The notes below the pieces were generated by a model. That model made no database searches. It was given only the letters and a program-made list of their open reading frames with translations, and was not told the DNA's origin. Source: Hirudo medicinalis (lineage: Eukaryota; Annelida; Clitellata; Hirudinida; Hirudinidae). Taken from it: DNA of 64,000 nucleotides. The first letter of the stretch is position 1; every line of letters begins with the position of its first letter. The stretch lies in contig MPNW01000032.1 of NCBI GenBank assembly GCA_011800805.1, positions 67,076-131,075 of the forward strand, written 5' to 3'. Positions 40,991 to 53,361 of this stretch are shown here, in pieces. The position numbers were made by a program, and so were the translations under genes.

Positions 40991-41477
40991 CAAGTATTCA
41001 GTTAACTGAATAATCGAGTTGAGAATATGTATGGAACTGTAAAACTTGTTGAATCTGGTCTGAGATTTTGGAATCTTACGAGATCTTGTGGGATGTTATA
41101 AACTTAATTTAGTTCTGCTGAGCTGCGTTTCAAAAGATTATAAATATGGCGATTAAATGCAGCAATATAAATTTAATTATTTAATTTAAGGCGCCAGGGT
41201 TATAACATTACACCCTCCTTAGATCTGTTCGTCCCGAACAGACACTCTTTGCCATGGGCAACCAAATGGTTTTATCTTCACTCTGGGGACACAGTCTCTA
41301 CGTCGATTCCTTCGTGTCAACCACCTCCCCAACAGACACTCACTACTAGAGTATAGCCCCCCAGCAATCGCTGTGGTCCAGCCCATGACCTCCTTCAAGC
41401 ACGGCCCACGAATGCTCTGCCCTGAATCCACAGCAACTCCGAGATTTCGGCGATTCCATTCTTCTCTACTCTACAAC

Positions 41478-41799
41478 TGTCACGCCGGTAGCCTATGAGC
41501 TCACCGTCGCGACTTGTGCGAGTGACTCTTTGTTAGCGTGGAACTTTATTTTAACTTTTCTTTGTTTGAGCCACACGCCTGGCGCATAATTATTATCGTC
41601 GGCCGTACATATATAGGCCAGCACCGAGACAAAAGAGTAGCAGTAGTAGTAGTCGGTTGTCGCCGCGGTATCGTTTGATAGTGTTGTTATGTTTCTGTTT
41701 TTTTTATTGAATAAGGATTTTTATATGTTCGAGTGCCTCCGAGCAATATACAAATTCGAACTTGTGTAGTGAAAGGCTTTTTGGGCAAAACACGTCACA
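41478..41799 (+). mobile_element. solo LTR, 322 bp, with exact 5-bp target-site duplication
   Basis: It begins TGTCACGCC and ends CACGTCACA (TG...CA), flanked on both sides by ACAAC (41473-41477 and 41800-41804). It contains a TATA box (CATATATAGGCC, near 41607) and runs of AGTAGTAGT just after the likely start site. This is what recombination between two LTRs leaves behind. It lies inside the Gypsy-like element at 40987-42685 and so is younger than it. Confidence 0.85.
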
Positions 41800-41956
41800 A
41801 CAACCTTGAAACTGCTGAATTGCCATTGTTCAACTCTTCGTCAATCCTTTCAACACCGTCCTCCTCGCCCAGTTCTTCCACCTATTCCTCACAGCATGGA
41901 AAAGCCACTTTGATTCCCCCAAAGTGCCTCCATCATCCCTTTCCTCGGTTTCCTTT

Positions 41957-42457
41957 TCAACCGAAACCAGTGAGGCAAATCGGACACGGAACTACCTTGA
42001 CCTCTTCGATGCTTCTCCTATTTTTCTCCAGTCCAGCAAAGTTGTCACCTCTATCCCCATTAAGAACCTCAATTAATTTACCTTCTATCGGAGCAACAGT
42101 TTTTATGCGCTCCATGGATGCTTGAGAGCTTTTAAATGTTGCACGGAACTCATCCCTCATGCTTCTCAGAAATGGATCAATAAATAAGTAGTCTTCCGGA
42201 TCGTGACCATTACTTCTCAACCACGACTCAAGGCGATCTCGCAACTCCTCCACTTCACCAGTCGGATCCAGATGTCTCTCCCCCAGTTCGCACATCAACT
42301 CTCCTCGACTCAGATCTTCAAGGCACTTGCTTTGAATTCCCTCGTTTTTGGATACCCCTTTTCTGATCCCACTTTTCCTTCTGATGCCACTCCTGACACC
42401 TGAAATAAACCGGGGCTCCGTAAACTTGGGAAATTTTCTATTAACGTTATTGCGCAA
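41957..42457 (-). pseudogene. gag-like frame of the Gypsy-like element, SAP-like motif
   Basis: An open frame of about 166 codons starting right after the 5' LTR. Residues about 48-75 (LSRGELMCELGERHLDPTG, then EVEELRDRLESWLRS) have the spacing of a SAP domain, a small DNA-binding fold sometimes found at the start of gag in invertebrate LTR elements. The remainder is charged and helical, ending in a single CxxC (CPIC), with no full zinc knuckle. It is cut off at the solo LTR. Treated as a broken element gene. Confidence 0.55.
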
Positions 42458-42685
42458 GTATTCAGTTAACTGAATACTCGAGTTGAGAATATGTGTGAAA
42501 CTGTAAGACTTGTTGAATCTGGTGTGAGATTTTGGAATCTTGCGAGATCTTGTGAGATGTTATAAACTTAATTTAGTTCTGATGAGCTGCGTTTCAGAAG
42601 ATTATAAATATGACGATTAAATGCAGCAATATAAATTTAATTAATTCTTAATTATTTAATTTAATTATGTGCCAGCGTTATAACA

Positions 42686-43747
42686 ATATATTAATCCTCT
42701 GTGGTGAAAATTTGATATCACAAAACCTTCACTTCCAATCGACTGCCTTCAAGGAGTCCGCGACTTTAATGCCGTTTAAACTCATCAATTAATTTTTCCA
42801 AATTATTTATTTAAACCTCAATCAAAGTAAAGGCAAAGCCAGGATTTAAAGCAATAGTTTACACGACACCAGGCCTCATACAAGTTACTGAAGATTTTAA
42901 ATTTAATCGGCAGATGTCAGCTTATGTTATACAGATGTTAAAAGGGCATTTCTCAGTTAACGAATTTCACAACAATAACACAATATATCGCAAATTCCTT
43001 AAGCTTGTGATAAAGTGGAATGACAACCTAAAATTTTGAGACATTAATCATCAAAATTGATCAATGCTGAATACTAATTAATAAACGTTGAAAATTGTTG
43101 TTTTTGAGGTCATCGCGGACAGTGCATCACTTTGTTAATTAAGTTCTCAATAACTACAAACTAGATCGTTAATTCCTTATAAATGTATTAAAGTAGAATA
43201 ATGTATTTAAATTATGAGACATTAATCATTAATATTGATTAAAGCTGAGTATTAATTAAAAGACGTTGAAAAGTGCCGATTTTTATGGCAAACGCTATAG
43301 ATCTGACGGCATGCTTGCCAGGTGTTGCAATGTCTGAATGAGAAAACATTTTAAAATATCGATGAAGCTTAAGTTTCTTTGGTAACGTTTTCTGTAGCAG
43401 ACGTGGTGTAGAATACGTATGCCGATTTTGGACGAGCCGAAAAATGTCTGAGTTAGCAAGTTTATTATTGGCTGGATGTTAGACCAGCAATGTTTTATAA
43501 GTATTGTGTATAGACCAACATTTCTGGGAAGGAGCTCAATACGTATAAGTTTAATCTCCTTTATAATATATTTACGTGGAACGATTTTTAATTAGAGATT
43601 TTATAAGTTTGATCGAAACAAAGCTATGCAGAACTTAGGGACACATTTTAAGTGCAAATTCTAATTTTCACTTGGCATTAGAAACAGTCTTTTTAGAAAT
43701 GCTAAACATGCGTGTTCTATCTCTTTCACTTAATGCCACTTTTTCAG
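42686..43747. other. intergenic, upstream of RSPH1
   Basis: AT-rich. A pair of similar stretches, about 43030-43090 and 43200-43265 (GAGACATTAATCAT...AAATTGATCAATGCTGA/TTAAAGCTGAG...TTAATTAA-GACGTTGAAAA), forms an imperfect direct repeat about 170 bp apart. The RSPH1 first exon may be near 43444 (ATGTCTGAGTTAGCAAG), but the phase to exon 2 does not fit a GT donor. No other gene. Confidence 0.4.
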
Positions 43748-45949
43748 TGAAGAAAGTGTAGAAGAAGAGGAGGAAGGAGAAATTAAAAAGATTGGAGTAA
43801 ATGAAATAACTTTAATCATTTGAGATAAACAACTGATTGAAAAATAAATAGCATTACAGTGGAATTAATTTGGTTTTGAACACAATTATTTTTAAATATG
43901 CTTTGTCTCTAAAATTTGTTATTGAGCTATTTTATTAACAGAATTTTTAAAAACTTTACATTATCATGATTTTTTTTTGTATATGTTTAATCAAAGACAT
44001 ACGAAGGTGACCGAAATGTGAACAGAGAGAGGCATGGTTGGGGTAGGGCTGTTCTTCCTAATGGAGATACTTATGAAGGAAATTACTTGAATGGAAAAAG
44101 GCATGGATTTGGAACCTACAGGTTCAAGATATCAAATTCTACTATTTATTAAAGCATTAGGGACTTTCATCTCAACATGATTTTTCAGTGTAATTAATGC
44201 ACTGCCCTGTCAGTTTACTCCTTGATATTTTTCTAAATACGTATAAATCGTAAATAATAATAATTCATACATAATTTTTGGACAATATAGCCCAAGTAAA
44301 TTAGAAAAGCTTTCAACATCAATATTTATTACATATTATGAGTTTCGACAACTATATTACTTGTCTTTGCTTTCCTTATGCGTCTTTAGTGTGAAATTGA
44401 TTATTTGCCGCTAATCCACCAGTACTATACCTTACTATTGTAACATTTATGTAAATATAAGAAAAACTTGCTCCACCCCACCTCGACCGATTTTTAAATA
44501 TTGGCTATGCCACTGAGCCAATGTCATACGTCACTTTCCAACTTACGTTCAAATTTAATATCTTTTTTTTAAATTGTCTTTTATAAATTTTAAAACATTT
44601 TTTCAGCATTTGTTTGTCCTTTTTAGGTTTAAAAAAAACAGAGCCCAGTATTCAGGAAACTACATTTTCAATATCCGACAAGGCTTTGGTACAATGATTT
44701 ACCCTGATGGAACAAAATACGAAGGTTTTACGGAATTTAATTTTTTATTTATCAAGCACTATTTGTGGTTTTTTGTGATAATGTTATTTAAGGGAGGTGA
44801 TATTTAACTTTGTTAAAAATTTGATTTTTTTTATAAATAGTATGATACATTTTACTCTGTTTAAATTATGAAGGCAATTGGACTGATGGTCAGAGGAATG
44901 GCTACGGAAAGTACTTTTACGCCAATGGGGATGTATACGATGGGGAATGGAGAAGAAATTTAAGAAATGGCTTAGGTTTTTATTATCATGCCGATACTGG
45001 AACTCAGTATGCTGGATGGTGGAAAAATGGTCAAAGATATGGCCAGGCAGAAGTTACTTTTTTGAATCATAAATTTCTTGGAAGCTATAAGAGAAACAAA
45101 GTAAAACAATAATTCTTTAAAATTACTTTACCGCCGATTTTGTTACATTTTCATTTATGCTTATGAAAGCCATACGGACCTGGAAAGTTTGAATTTAGCA
45201 ATAATTCGGAGGCAACTGGAGAATTTTATTTGAAGACTGAGGAAGAAGTAGGATCTTACCTTAAATTATTGTATTTAAGTTCTTGAAAAATACTGCATAA
45301 AGGGAGAGAAAGAAGAAAAGGTCGATGAAGAGCAAAAGAAGGAAGAAAAATTAGAAGATGAGGAGGAGGAAGAGGAAGAAGAAGAGATGGAAGCATGGGA
45401 TGCCAAATTTCCAGTTTGGCGAACCGATATGATTAATGATTTACATAGACAGCCTCCACCAACCATGAAGGAGCAAATAGCTGCAAGGATGCAGGCAGTC
45501 CAGTCAGAGATGCTTGAGCTTGATCGGCAATTGATTCAGAGTCAGTATTTTATATTCCTTTCCGGGACTTCTGCGATTCTAAGATCGAATTTTCCCCCTG
45601 AATTTCTCAAATTTAAGCATAATGATTGTTGGCCGGTATTTATAGTTAATTATAGAATAAAGTTGTTACTTTAACCCTGCCTTTAGCCTTGAAGCCTGAG
45701 GAAGAAGAGGAGGAAATTGCTCCTGAAAGTTCCTTAACAGATTTCTTTGGTTCAGTCGCTCGGGATGTTACCTCCCAAATTTTGGAAAAGCTTGATATAT
45801 TCCAAGAAATCAAACACTTAGATGAAGAGGAGGATGATGAGGAAGAAGATGATACCTGTGCATTAACAGAAGCCCCAATTACCTTTTCCCAGAAAGAAGT
45901 TGACTTTATCAATCAGCAATCCACGGAGAAGCAGCCACCTGCATTTTAA
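43748..45949 (+). CDS. RSPH1: radial spoke head protein 1 (MORN-repeat protein)
   Basis: Axonemal radial spoke head subunit needed for motile cilia and sperm tails. Seven coding exons are clear: 43748-43796, 43997-44121, 44627-44724, 44874-45100, 45170-45247, 45303-45540 and 45687-45949. After an acidic start come five to six MORN repeats: [24 protein letters not shown], split as TYEGDRN then [67 protein letters not shown] and [13 protein letters not shown] very Glu-rich tail follows (two stretches, near 45350 and 45830). The initiator exon is unresolved. AATAAA at 45951 overlaps the stop region closely, so the 3' UTR is either very short or uses a later signal. Confidence 0.88.
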
Positions 45950-45959
45950 CAATAAATTC

Positions 45960-47628
45960 TAGTTAATGGTTTAGATCTTTTGCATAGTCAGTGACTACTT
46001 CTGCTTAGCTGTTTGTTGACTTGTGTGAGATTTAGTTTCACCGATCACTCTGTCTCCTTTAAAAGTTATTTAATAAACCCGCCACAACAACCCCTGGCAA
46101 GCTGTTGGCATCATTGCATAGCATGTTGAATTCATCAGATAGTTCGCGATTACCTCAGAAATAAATTTATGTTTCAGACTCATTCGAAGTGTTTGGTATT
46201 ACCTTAATTCATTTTTCAAGATTTTGTAAGAGTCAAAAAATATGAAAAAGGATTTCCATATGAACCGATCTTAGCTTATTAGGTTACTATATATTAGTAT
46301 TATTTTGAGTCGAAAGACTGGCTGCGCGAAGACGATGTTTTGCTATTGGGTTCACCACAAAGCTTTTGGAGCTTGGCAGGGTAATGGTTTGTGCCCTTGG
46401 TTCCTTGCAGAAGTGCCTAGTAAATTTAGATCGCCTTTAGCTTTTGAAATGCTTAAATCCTGATATATCTTCCAGTTGGTTATTAATTAAGACTAATGAA
46501 ATCGTTTTACAAGCTTTTGAACTTTTTTCGAAAATTATAGTTGATTCGTTTGTCATGAGCTTGGCAGTAATCCTCGCATGCAGAATCATTTTGACTTCGG
46601 AATGCAGCTGTGGAGACAATGGAACAATATACGTAGGGATTCCTTTTAGATTTTATTTTTATACGAAATTGTTAGTTCTTTAAATAAAGGTTAGTGACAA
46701 GTGAATTTTATAATTAATCGTGTGCTGCGATTTTCAGAAGGCACTGAAAGAAGCTAACATAAGCTTCTATTTTGTTGAGATGGGAGAAGAGTCGAAAGAT
46801 GTATTCTGGGCTGGAGCGTTTGGTTATGGATGTACTTTCTGGAACCTCTTCAATTTCTGTCACTTATATCATGAAGGTTTGTCAGTTAAGTCAGATCGCT
46901 TGATAAAAGATAAAGTAACGAATTGCTTAGGGAATTCTGAGTTGAGTGATCTACTTACTAAATTCTGTAGAAATCCAAAAGATTTAGTCTTTAATATTAT
47001 AATATTTAGTCTATATATAGTAGAAAAAATATAGTTACTTTTGGTGGACTGGTATCGATAAAAGTTATTTATTTGAAAACTTTACAAAAAAAATTAAAAG
47101 TCTTGGAAAAACAGAAATATTATAGTGTATATCTAATAGTTATATTTACATGTTATATTATATTTTATCTAATAGTCAAGTAATATATTTATAATTTATC
47201 TAAAAAATATTTTGGAACTTAGAACATGTTAAGCAAATATGCCATTAAAGTTTGTAGGTAATAAAACAGTAATTATTCTGAACTAACTATAAGTTATATA
47301 ATTTTATTACATTTTAATTCTTTCCATTGGTTTGCATTGTATTTCTTTTGATTCATACAATGTGTGACATTATGCTTCATTTGGCACAAAAAAAGTTTAG
47401 CATCTAAGTGAAGTTTGATGTACATTTGAAACGATCCAATAGAATTATGGTTCCATTAAAGACCAAATTTGGGCCAATCTTAGAAATGAAATATGACATT
47501 CAAGAAGAACTATCTTTAAATGTGAATTATTTGGCATGCTTCACTTTAAAGTTTTTTTAATTTTTGTTATTCTAAGAATAAACATGTAAACTTCATAGTA
47601 ATAGTTCAATTATCATGACTATGTGCAG
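45960..47628. other. intergenic or unresolved exons between RSPH1 and the DLGAP-like gene
   Basis: A frame of about 100 codons at 46738-47034 begins after a good acceptor (TTTTCAG) with text KALKEANISFYFVEMGEES and VFWAGAFGYG. It could be one exon of an unrecognised plus-strand gene or an upstream exon of the DLGAP-like gene; I cannot join it. The rest, especially 47040-47600, is strongly AT-rich with no signal. Confidence 0.3.
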
Positions 47629-50328
47629 GAAATAGGCAGGCTTTGCAAAAGAACAGAAGCCCTAACCAGGATGTCCTGGTAAATGAAGAATTAGCAGATG
47701 GTGCAGGTAAAAACATAAATTTGAACTTTTCAGAGACAAATTCAAATGGGCTATTTTTTCATTTGCCAGTTCCAATTGTCATTTTAACAGAGCAACCTAA
47801 ATCGACATATGTTCATTTGGAAAATTATACAAAAGGTGCAAGTCATGAACCAAGGGCTTTGCTTTTCATAATGGTATATAAATGCCTAACATTATCTCAT
47901 AACTTAACAGAAAGTAACAGCATTTCATTAGCCATGCCTCAAGTAGATGACCCATATCTAACAATTGAACCCAATAAGAGTGAATGCATAGTGAGGGTTA
48001 GTGAGCATAATTTGTAGTATTTCACAGTAATATTTATTAGAAATTTAGGAGCTATATGTTATTGCTTCAGGATGGCAAGTATTTTCTAGTATTAGTTAAT
48101 TTACAACAACAAGAACTGGAAAAGTGTTGCCTTGTTGCACAATCACATCTGGGAGATATTTCAAGTGATCCATCTCTAGAAGAAGGTTTACATTCCTTGT
48201 TATCTAGCACATGCTAGACTGAACATAAAAATTTATTGGACTTTGGCTAAAGATAACCCTACTAAATTTTTTTTAATGCAATAAATAAACAATAAGTGAA
48301 TATAAATCCTTTCACTTATGGAATCTTGGAAATTGGAAAAATATTGTTTTTGTAACAAATAAATGCTATTGATTATAATAGCAATAATGGTTGTATTGTA
48401 CATTATTTAGCTGAGGGTATTGTCAGATCTGCAATTGGAAAAGCCAAGTTACTCATAGAGAAAAAATTTTGCCAATTCAGGGAGTTATGTCAAATGAACA
48501 TAGTTAGTCTTTCAATGCAAACAGAATGTGGAACTTTTTGAATACTACATAATTTTGAAGGACCTCAATCCCTTGCAAAAGCAAATCACTAATCAAGACC
48601 TTATGGGGTTTTGGGATCTGGTTCAAATCCAAGTTGATGATTTAAAGAAAGCATTCACTGAGATTGAGCAGCTCAGAATGAATGGATGGCAATGTCCAGC
48701 AAAAGTAAACCTTATATTATTCAAATTACTTATGATTATAAGTTTAATCTTATTTGTCTTTTGTTGAGGGTTCAATATGGCTACCAAATCCTCAAAAAGT
48801 TCCAGGTACAAACAATCTTAAAAATATCATCTTATGGAGATAAATATGTAATGCAGTAGAGTGTTGGTTATCAGAATTGATTGGGGCTGGGAGTAGTTCA
48901 AATAATCAGACATATCATTGGAAAAGAATCATAAATTTCTTGCAGTAATTTTGTTGAACATGAAACAAAAACAAATCAAATTTAATTAAATATTAAATAT
49001 GGTATTGTGATTAGTAAATTATCATTGATGCTGTCATAACTTTAATTTATGTAGGTCTTTGCACTGCACCAATTGATGAATGCAATATGAAGTTAAACTC
49101 CAGAAATAGGATTCCTTGTGCTTTAATCCACATAGAAAACTCTATTTGAGATAGGTAACTATTTCCAATTTGGAATCAAATGAATTGAGTCAAATGAATA
49201 TGGTTTCCCATACTTCCACTGTGATGGGGCAGAGTTCCATGGAAACAATGAGTAACTTTTAAAATGTTTATGTCTTTTCTTAGATCCATTTTCTGTTTAA
49301 TGTGTTTGTTTTATTTTTTTTTGTTTTTGAGGAGTGGTTAGAACCAAGAACCATGATCAATTCTGCTGATCCATTCAGTTTGGTGAGGTTTGGGATTTTA
49401 TTACAACTTTTCTATAATCTCAGATGCAGATGCTTATTGTTTGAAAGTCTTTCCTCCGTACTTGCACTTAATGCAGAGAGAGTATCTTATTTGCAAAACT
49501 TATGGCAAAAACTTCCACTATCTGAGAGACCAATTTCATATCAAAGTGATATTTTTCTATTCTTATAGTTTGAAAGGTAGCTTCAATCTTTAATCAAGTT
49601 TTGTGTCAATCAGAAAATCCTTAAACTATTTGAAGTATAACTACATTTCCAATTTAAATCAGCATTAACATCCCATCATTGTCAGGTCTGCTGACCTTTT
49701 TCCTTGATAAATAAAATTTAAAAAATCCCATGGAAAATATTACTGTGCTTTCCGTCTTTTTGCCAAATTCTCACCACAAACTTGACTTATAAAGACATTT
49801 CTAAGCTTTTCATCACTTAATCCTTCTACTTTTGGGTAAAATTTCTCTGCTTGTGAATGTTTTTTGCAATAAGTAATATTTTGAAGTCTCCATGTGTTTG
49901 GATAATCAACATACGTATAATCAACGTTCTACTGCATGATTTTTCTGTAATGGGACTGTAAATTGTGTCAGTCACTTCAAGCATAAATAACTATGAAGGC
50001 TTAAGTTCAGTTCTCCTTGACTGAGAAGAATGTTTATTTATTCTTAAGGGTGTAATAAGATACTCCTGATATTATGAGCTTAGTAAATTTTCTTAATGTT
50101 GATTAATTGGCTTATATTCTACAACCAGAATTAAGTATGACATGTAATTTTTTAGGATATCTATAAGTGGCACATATGAATGCATATGTTTACTCCATTA
50201 TTTATGCAACTGCAGCTTTCAAGCCAAGATGTGAGCCAAGAAAGGAGATTTTATCACTCAAAGCAACTGGTCAACAAATGGTCAGGCAGAACACTTCTAA
50301 AGATGTTGTAATATTTCGTTCCAAGTAA
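47629..50328 (+). CDS. DLGAP (GKAP/SAPAP) family protein, 5' end unresolved
   Basis: The family includes synaptic scaffold proteins (DLGAP1-4) and the spindle protein HURP (DLGAP5). The GKAP domain lies in exons 48071-48185 (DGKYFLVLVNLQQQELEKC), 48411-48502 (IVRSAIGKAKLLIEKKFCQFRELC, given here as IVRSAIGKAKLL then FCQFRELC) and 48561-48704 (NPLQKQITNQDLMGFWDLVQ, then EIEQLRMNGW), all in phase. An exon at 48769-48805 and a last exon 50216-50328 (AFKPRCEPRKEILSLKA...VIFRSK) also join in phase. The exon at 47629-47996 is open throughout and may be the preceding one. It lacks the C-terminal xTRL PDZ ligand of vertebrate DLGAP1-4. The start codon was not found. Confidence 0.72.
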
Positions 50329-52089
50329 AGTGTTATAAGTGGCTCTGCAGTTCAAAATTTCCGTTATTCAGTTATATTTTTAAACTTTCCACCTGACTTT
50401 TTCGATGAAAGTTAAACAAAGAATCATTCTCCTTCATGGGCTAAGATTATCATTCTTAAAAGATGTTTCTCAGGTTTCAATTATATTGCCATTATTTGCC
50501 TTTGGTTCTGTTGTGAGTCAAGGTTTGGCTAATATGCTTAACTGTTTTTCATCCATATATTTTTATTAAATTTATTATAAATATGTGTAGTTATTACAAA
50601 TATGTGTAGTAATAACATGGTAATTATAATATTAAATATGGATAATATCAAATTACAAAACTATCACACAGAATGTGCCAGTCTTATCTCCTGAAGTGCT
50701 ATTAATCTTGACTTGCTCCCAATTTGAGTTCTGCTCTTACTCATTTATAATGTTTGCAAAAAGCATATCATGAGATTTTCGTATTATTGTGGCCTAGTTT
50801 TTAAATGATTAAAAGTTGCTTGATGTCAAAATATGATGTTATAAGAAGGCCTTGCTTCTTTCCTTGTCACAGTGTTTGGCAAGGAACTCAATTCTTTTTT
50901 TAATTGCCAAGGATTTGTAAAAGAAACTTGATCATGAGGCCTTGTCAAAAAAACTTCTTTTTATTAAGCTTTCAAGCTTTTTTGTTTTTAAGCATAAAGT
51001 TTGTAATCAAATTGTTTTGGTCATGCATCTCACCATCTGCCTTGAGATTCCATCGTATCTGAGAATGTAAAAATAATATATATAAAAAACTCATAATGAG
51101 ATATGTAATATTACTTCAATGTAGCATCTTTACTTGGTAACTTGGGATTGTTCTTGACTGTTCTTATTTTTGAGTGACTGCTAAGATGAAAAATACTCAT
51201 TATTTAATTTATTTATTATTTTGGAATCCTTTTAGATCATTAAGGTGCAGAAGAATTGAAGTGAAATTGGTTGATTTAATCAAAAATTTAATACATTGCA
51301 ATCACATACAAGCACCTCAGTCCACAATTGTATCTTATTTGTTAAAGAATTTTATCACTAAAGGTTCCATTTTAGGAGGCTCTAGGGAAACTGCTGGTTG
51401 CTGAAGTTGCTTGAGCTTATATAGTAATGGGATCAGGATTCTCTAACATTTGTGTTTTGTTGTTCATATCAGTTATCAGATACAAATGAAATTCGTTTAC
51501 TTTTAATGATGTCAATTAGCATAACAATAAAAAATAAAATAATAAATCAGTATGATTATTACACAATTATTACAAATTAGTTTGAACAGATTGAATTTGT
51601 TGCTTCCATATTAATTGTATTTTAGAAAATAGAAACCTGTTTGAGCCCACATCAGCAAGGGAAGTTGTTTGATATTGGCTATTGTTGTACAAACTCTGCA
51701 AATTTAATTTCATTCTAATTGCAATTATATAAATATTTATGTCTGTTTTGATCTAAATATTGACCACTTCAGTGTCGGTTAATTATTGGCTAATTCTAAA
51801 AAAAATAAGTTGTTCTCCAAATTCCACACTCATTCATAAAATAACTTAATTGTGGAATTGGTTAATATTATTATAATTTTTAATTGATTAAAATTCATTT
51901 AATCATTTTAATACACAATTTTAATATTAAAATATAATTTGCATTTGTTGTCATTTGGATTCCAGGCCCAAATCATTTGTAATTAATAAATCATTGACAC
52001 ATGACAACGATATTGAAAGCAACGTTGCAGTTAAGCATTTAAGTGCAAAGTTGAGCAAGCATTTTATTTTTAAACTAATGGTAGTAAGC
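50329..52089. other. intergenic, no gene recognised
   Basis: AT-rich spacer with the DLGAP-like 3' UTR at its left end. There are short imperfect repeats near 50575-50640 (TTATAAATATGTGTAG) and long T/A runs. No coding or RNA signal. Confidence 0.45.
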
Positions 52090-52300
52090 TAATAATTTGT
52101 TTTCCAAATCTTCAGACTCTTGCAATCTTAGATCATCCAATCAATTCAGATCTGAATTTTCCCATACCACCTTCAAAAAATTCTCCATATGTTGTCGAGG
52201 TCCACTCTTGTTCTCTTCTCTACCACCATCCCTTGCTTCTGTAAACAGTTTCTCACTATTTAAATCCCGTCTTAAAAAATACATTCTGTCCAGTTGTTGA
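52090..52300 (+). mobile_element. LINE reverse transcriptase C-terminus, remnant
   Basis: The frame reads SCNLRSSNQFRSEFSH, then FSICCRGPLLFSSLPPSLA, SVNSFSLFKSRLKKYILSSC. This is the well-known end of many LINE ORF2 proteins (pattern YRGPxLWNSLPxxL...SxxxFKxxLKxYLL). Only this last segment is preserved. Confidence 0.65.
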
Positions 52301-52682
52301 GATTTACATTTCCTCACCTCTTTACCTGTTCTATCATTTATCTTATCTAACCTTCCTTGGTTTGTGTTACATCACTGCCCAGGTTGATCTATATCTTTCA
52401 TTGTCACATATTCATTAGTTTTATCATGTTTTCCTCATTTTTCATTGTTTTCATAAATTTTCTCATGTTCCTTAGCAATAAAATTTCGTATTCTCACTCT
52501 CAGTTTATCAATTATGTAAAGACCTTTTCATACATGTCACCATAATTATGTCATTTTGTAACCAGTTATCCCCTAGAGGGGAATTATATTCCCTTGGGAT
52601 ATACCGTAAAATTTGTGAATTTTTTTGTGTACTTCGTTCAAAGTTTTGAAATAAACGAATTCTAAATAAAATAATGAATTTT

Positions 52683-53049
52683 AACTGATGGTTGCAAAGT
52701 AGACTATGGTGGCAAAGTTTACTGCATTCATTGCAATAATCAATTTGATTTCTGTGGTTCGAATACATTGCTGATGTACACCTTCAGCACAAACATCAAC
52801 ATGTTGTCCACAGTGACTGGCAGAAGAGTTCTCAAGTACAACCAAATAACTAATTTCTTGTCATGCCAGTCAAACAAGCCTGAGGACTTGAAAGTTGCTG
52901 TAGCTCAATGGATTGCCAGTGCAGGACATCTGACGGTAATTGTGGAAGAAGATGGACTGCAGATAGTACATGTAGCTCTTCAAAACCAGACTTACAATTT
53001 ATCCAAGTCGCCATACAATCGACTCTGTGATTGGTCAGATGTACAATGA
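52683..53049 (+). pseudogene. hAT/ZBED-type transposase N-terminal fragment
   Basis: The frame begins with a degenerate BED zinc finger (GGKVYCIHCNNQFDFCGSNTLL, shown as KVYCIHC then FCGSNTLLMYTF; the zinc-binding His is replaced). About 60 residues later it reads AQWIASAGHLTVIVEEDGLQ and YNLSKSP, which fits the hAT block that follows the BED finger (D-RPxSxVExxGF...L-P-Y-xPSR). It stops at 53047-53049. It is a transposase remnant and not a domesticated gene, given the lost finger ligand and the missing catalytic region. Confidence 0.5.
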
Positions 53050-53361
53050 GAAGCCACAGAGCACAAGAAAGCTTAAACTAACTCTGCATTTTTCTTGAAG
53101 TTTTTTTTAAATAAATGTCAGTGCTACAGACAAATTGAATTTATAACATAATTGTGTGAACTGTGAAGTTAATTTAGTGTTAAGTTAATTTTAAGTCATT
53201 GATTGTTGCAACTAAGTAGTGTTGGGGTGATTGTGTACAGTGCATATCACATTTACCATTGCAGAGTTGTAATGCAAGCAGATCAGCTTAAAGTACTTGG
53301 ATTATAAGTGCATTATAATTAATCTGTTAAAAATAAGTTTGATTAATCTATCAAGAAAATT
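53050..53361. other. intergenic, 3' flank of ARMC9
   Basis: AT-rich, no coding signal. AAATAAATG near 53108 may be an old polyadenylation signal of the hAT fragment. Further ARMC9 3' exons were looked for here and not found. Confidence 0.4.

Larger units (their letters stand above)
40987..42685 (-). mobile_element. Gypsy-like LTR retrotransposon, internally deleted
   Basis: Two direct repeats, 40987-41207 and 42451-42685, are clearly homologous: both start TGNGCAAGTATTCAGTTAAC and end TTATAACA. They bracket about 1.24 kb. Read on the minus strand, the polypurine tract AAGGAGGG lies just before the left-hand (3') LTR, which fixes the orientation. The interior keeps a gag-like frame next to the right-hand (5') LTR and what looks like the last part of pol near 41220-41440; protease, RT and integrase are gone. 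A solo LTR of another family has inserted inside. No target-site duplication could be matched outside the LTRs. Confidence 0.75.

Noticed and set aside
46437..46683. Open frames on both strands between RSPH1 and the DLGAP-like gene
   Set aside because: They overlap antisense to each other, show no known domain, and splice signals do not tie them to either neighbour.
49302..49593. Possible extra DLGAP exons around EWLEPRTMINSADPFSL
   Set aside because: A donor and acceptor exist at 49320-49385, but the phase does not fit between the exons at 48769-48805 and 50216, which already join in phase to each other.
52768..53049. Stand-alone small gene with BED-like finger
   Set aside because: The finger lacks a zinc ligand, the text matches hAT transposase blocks in order, and no upstream exon or promoter is evident; treated as a transposon fragment.
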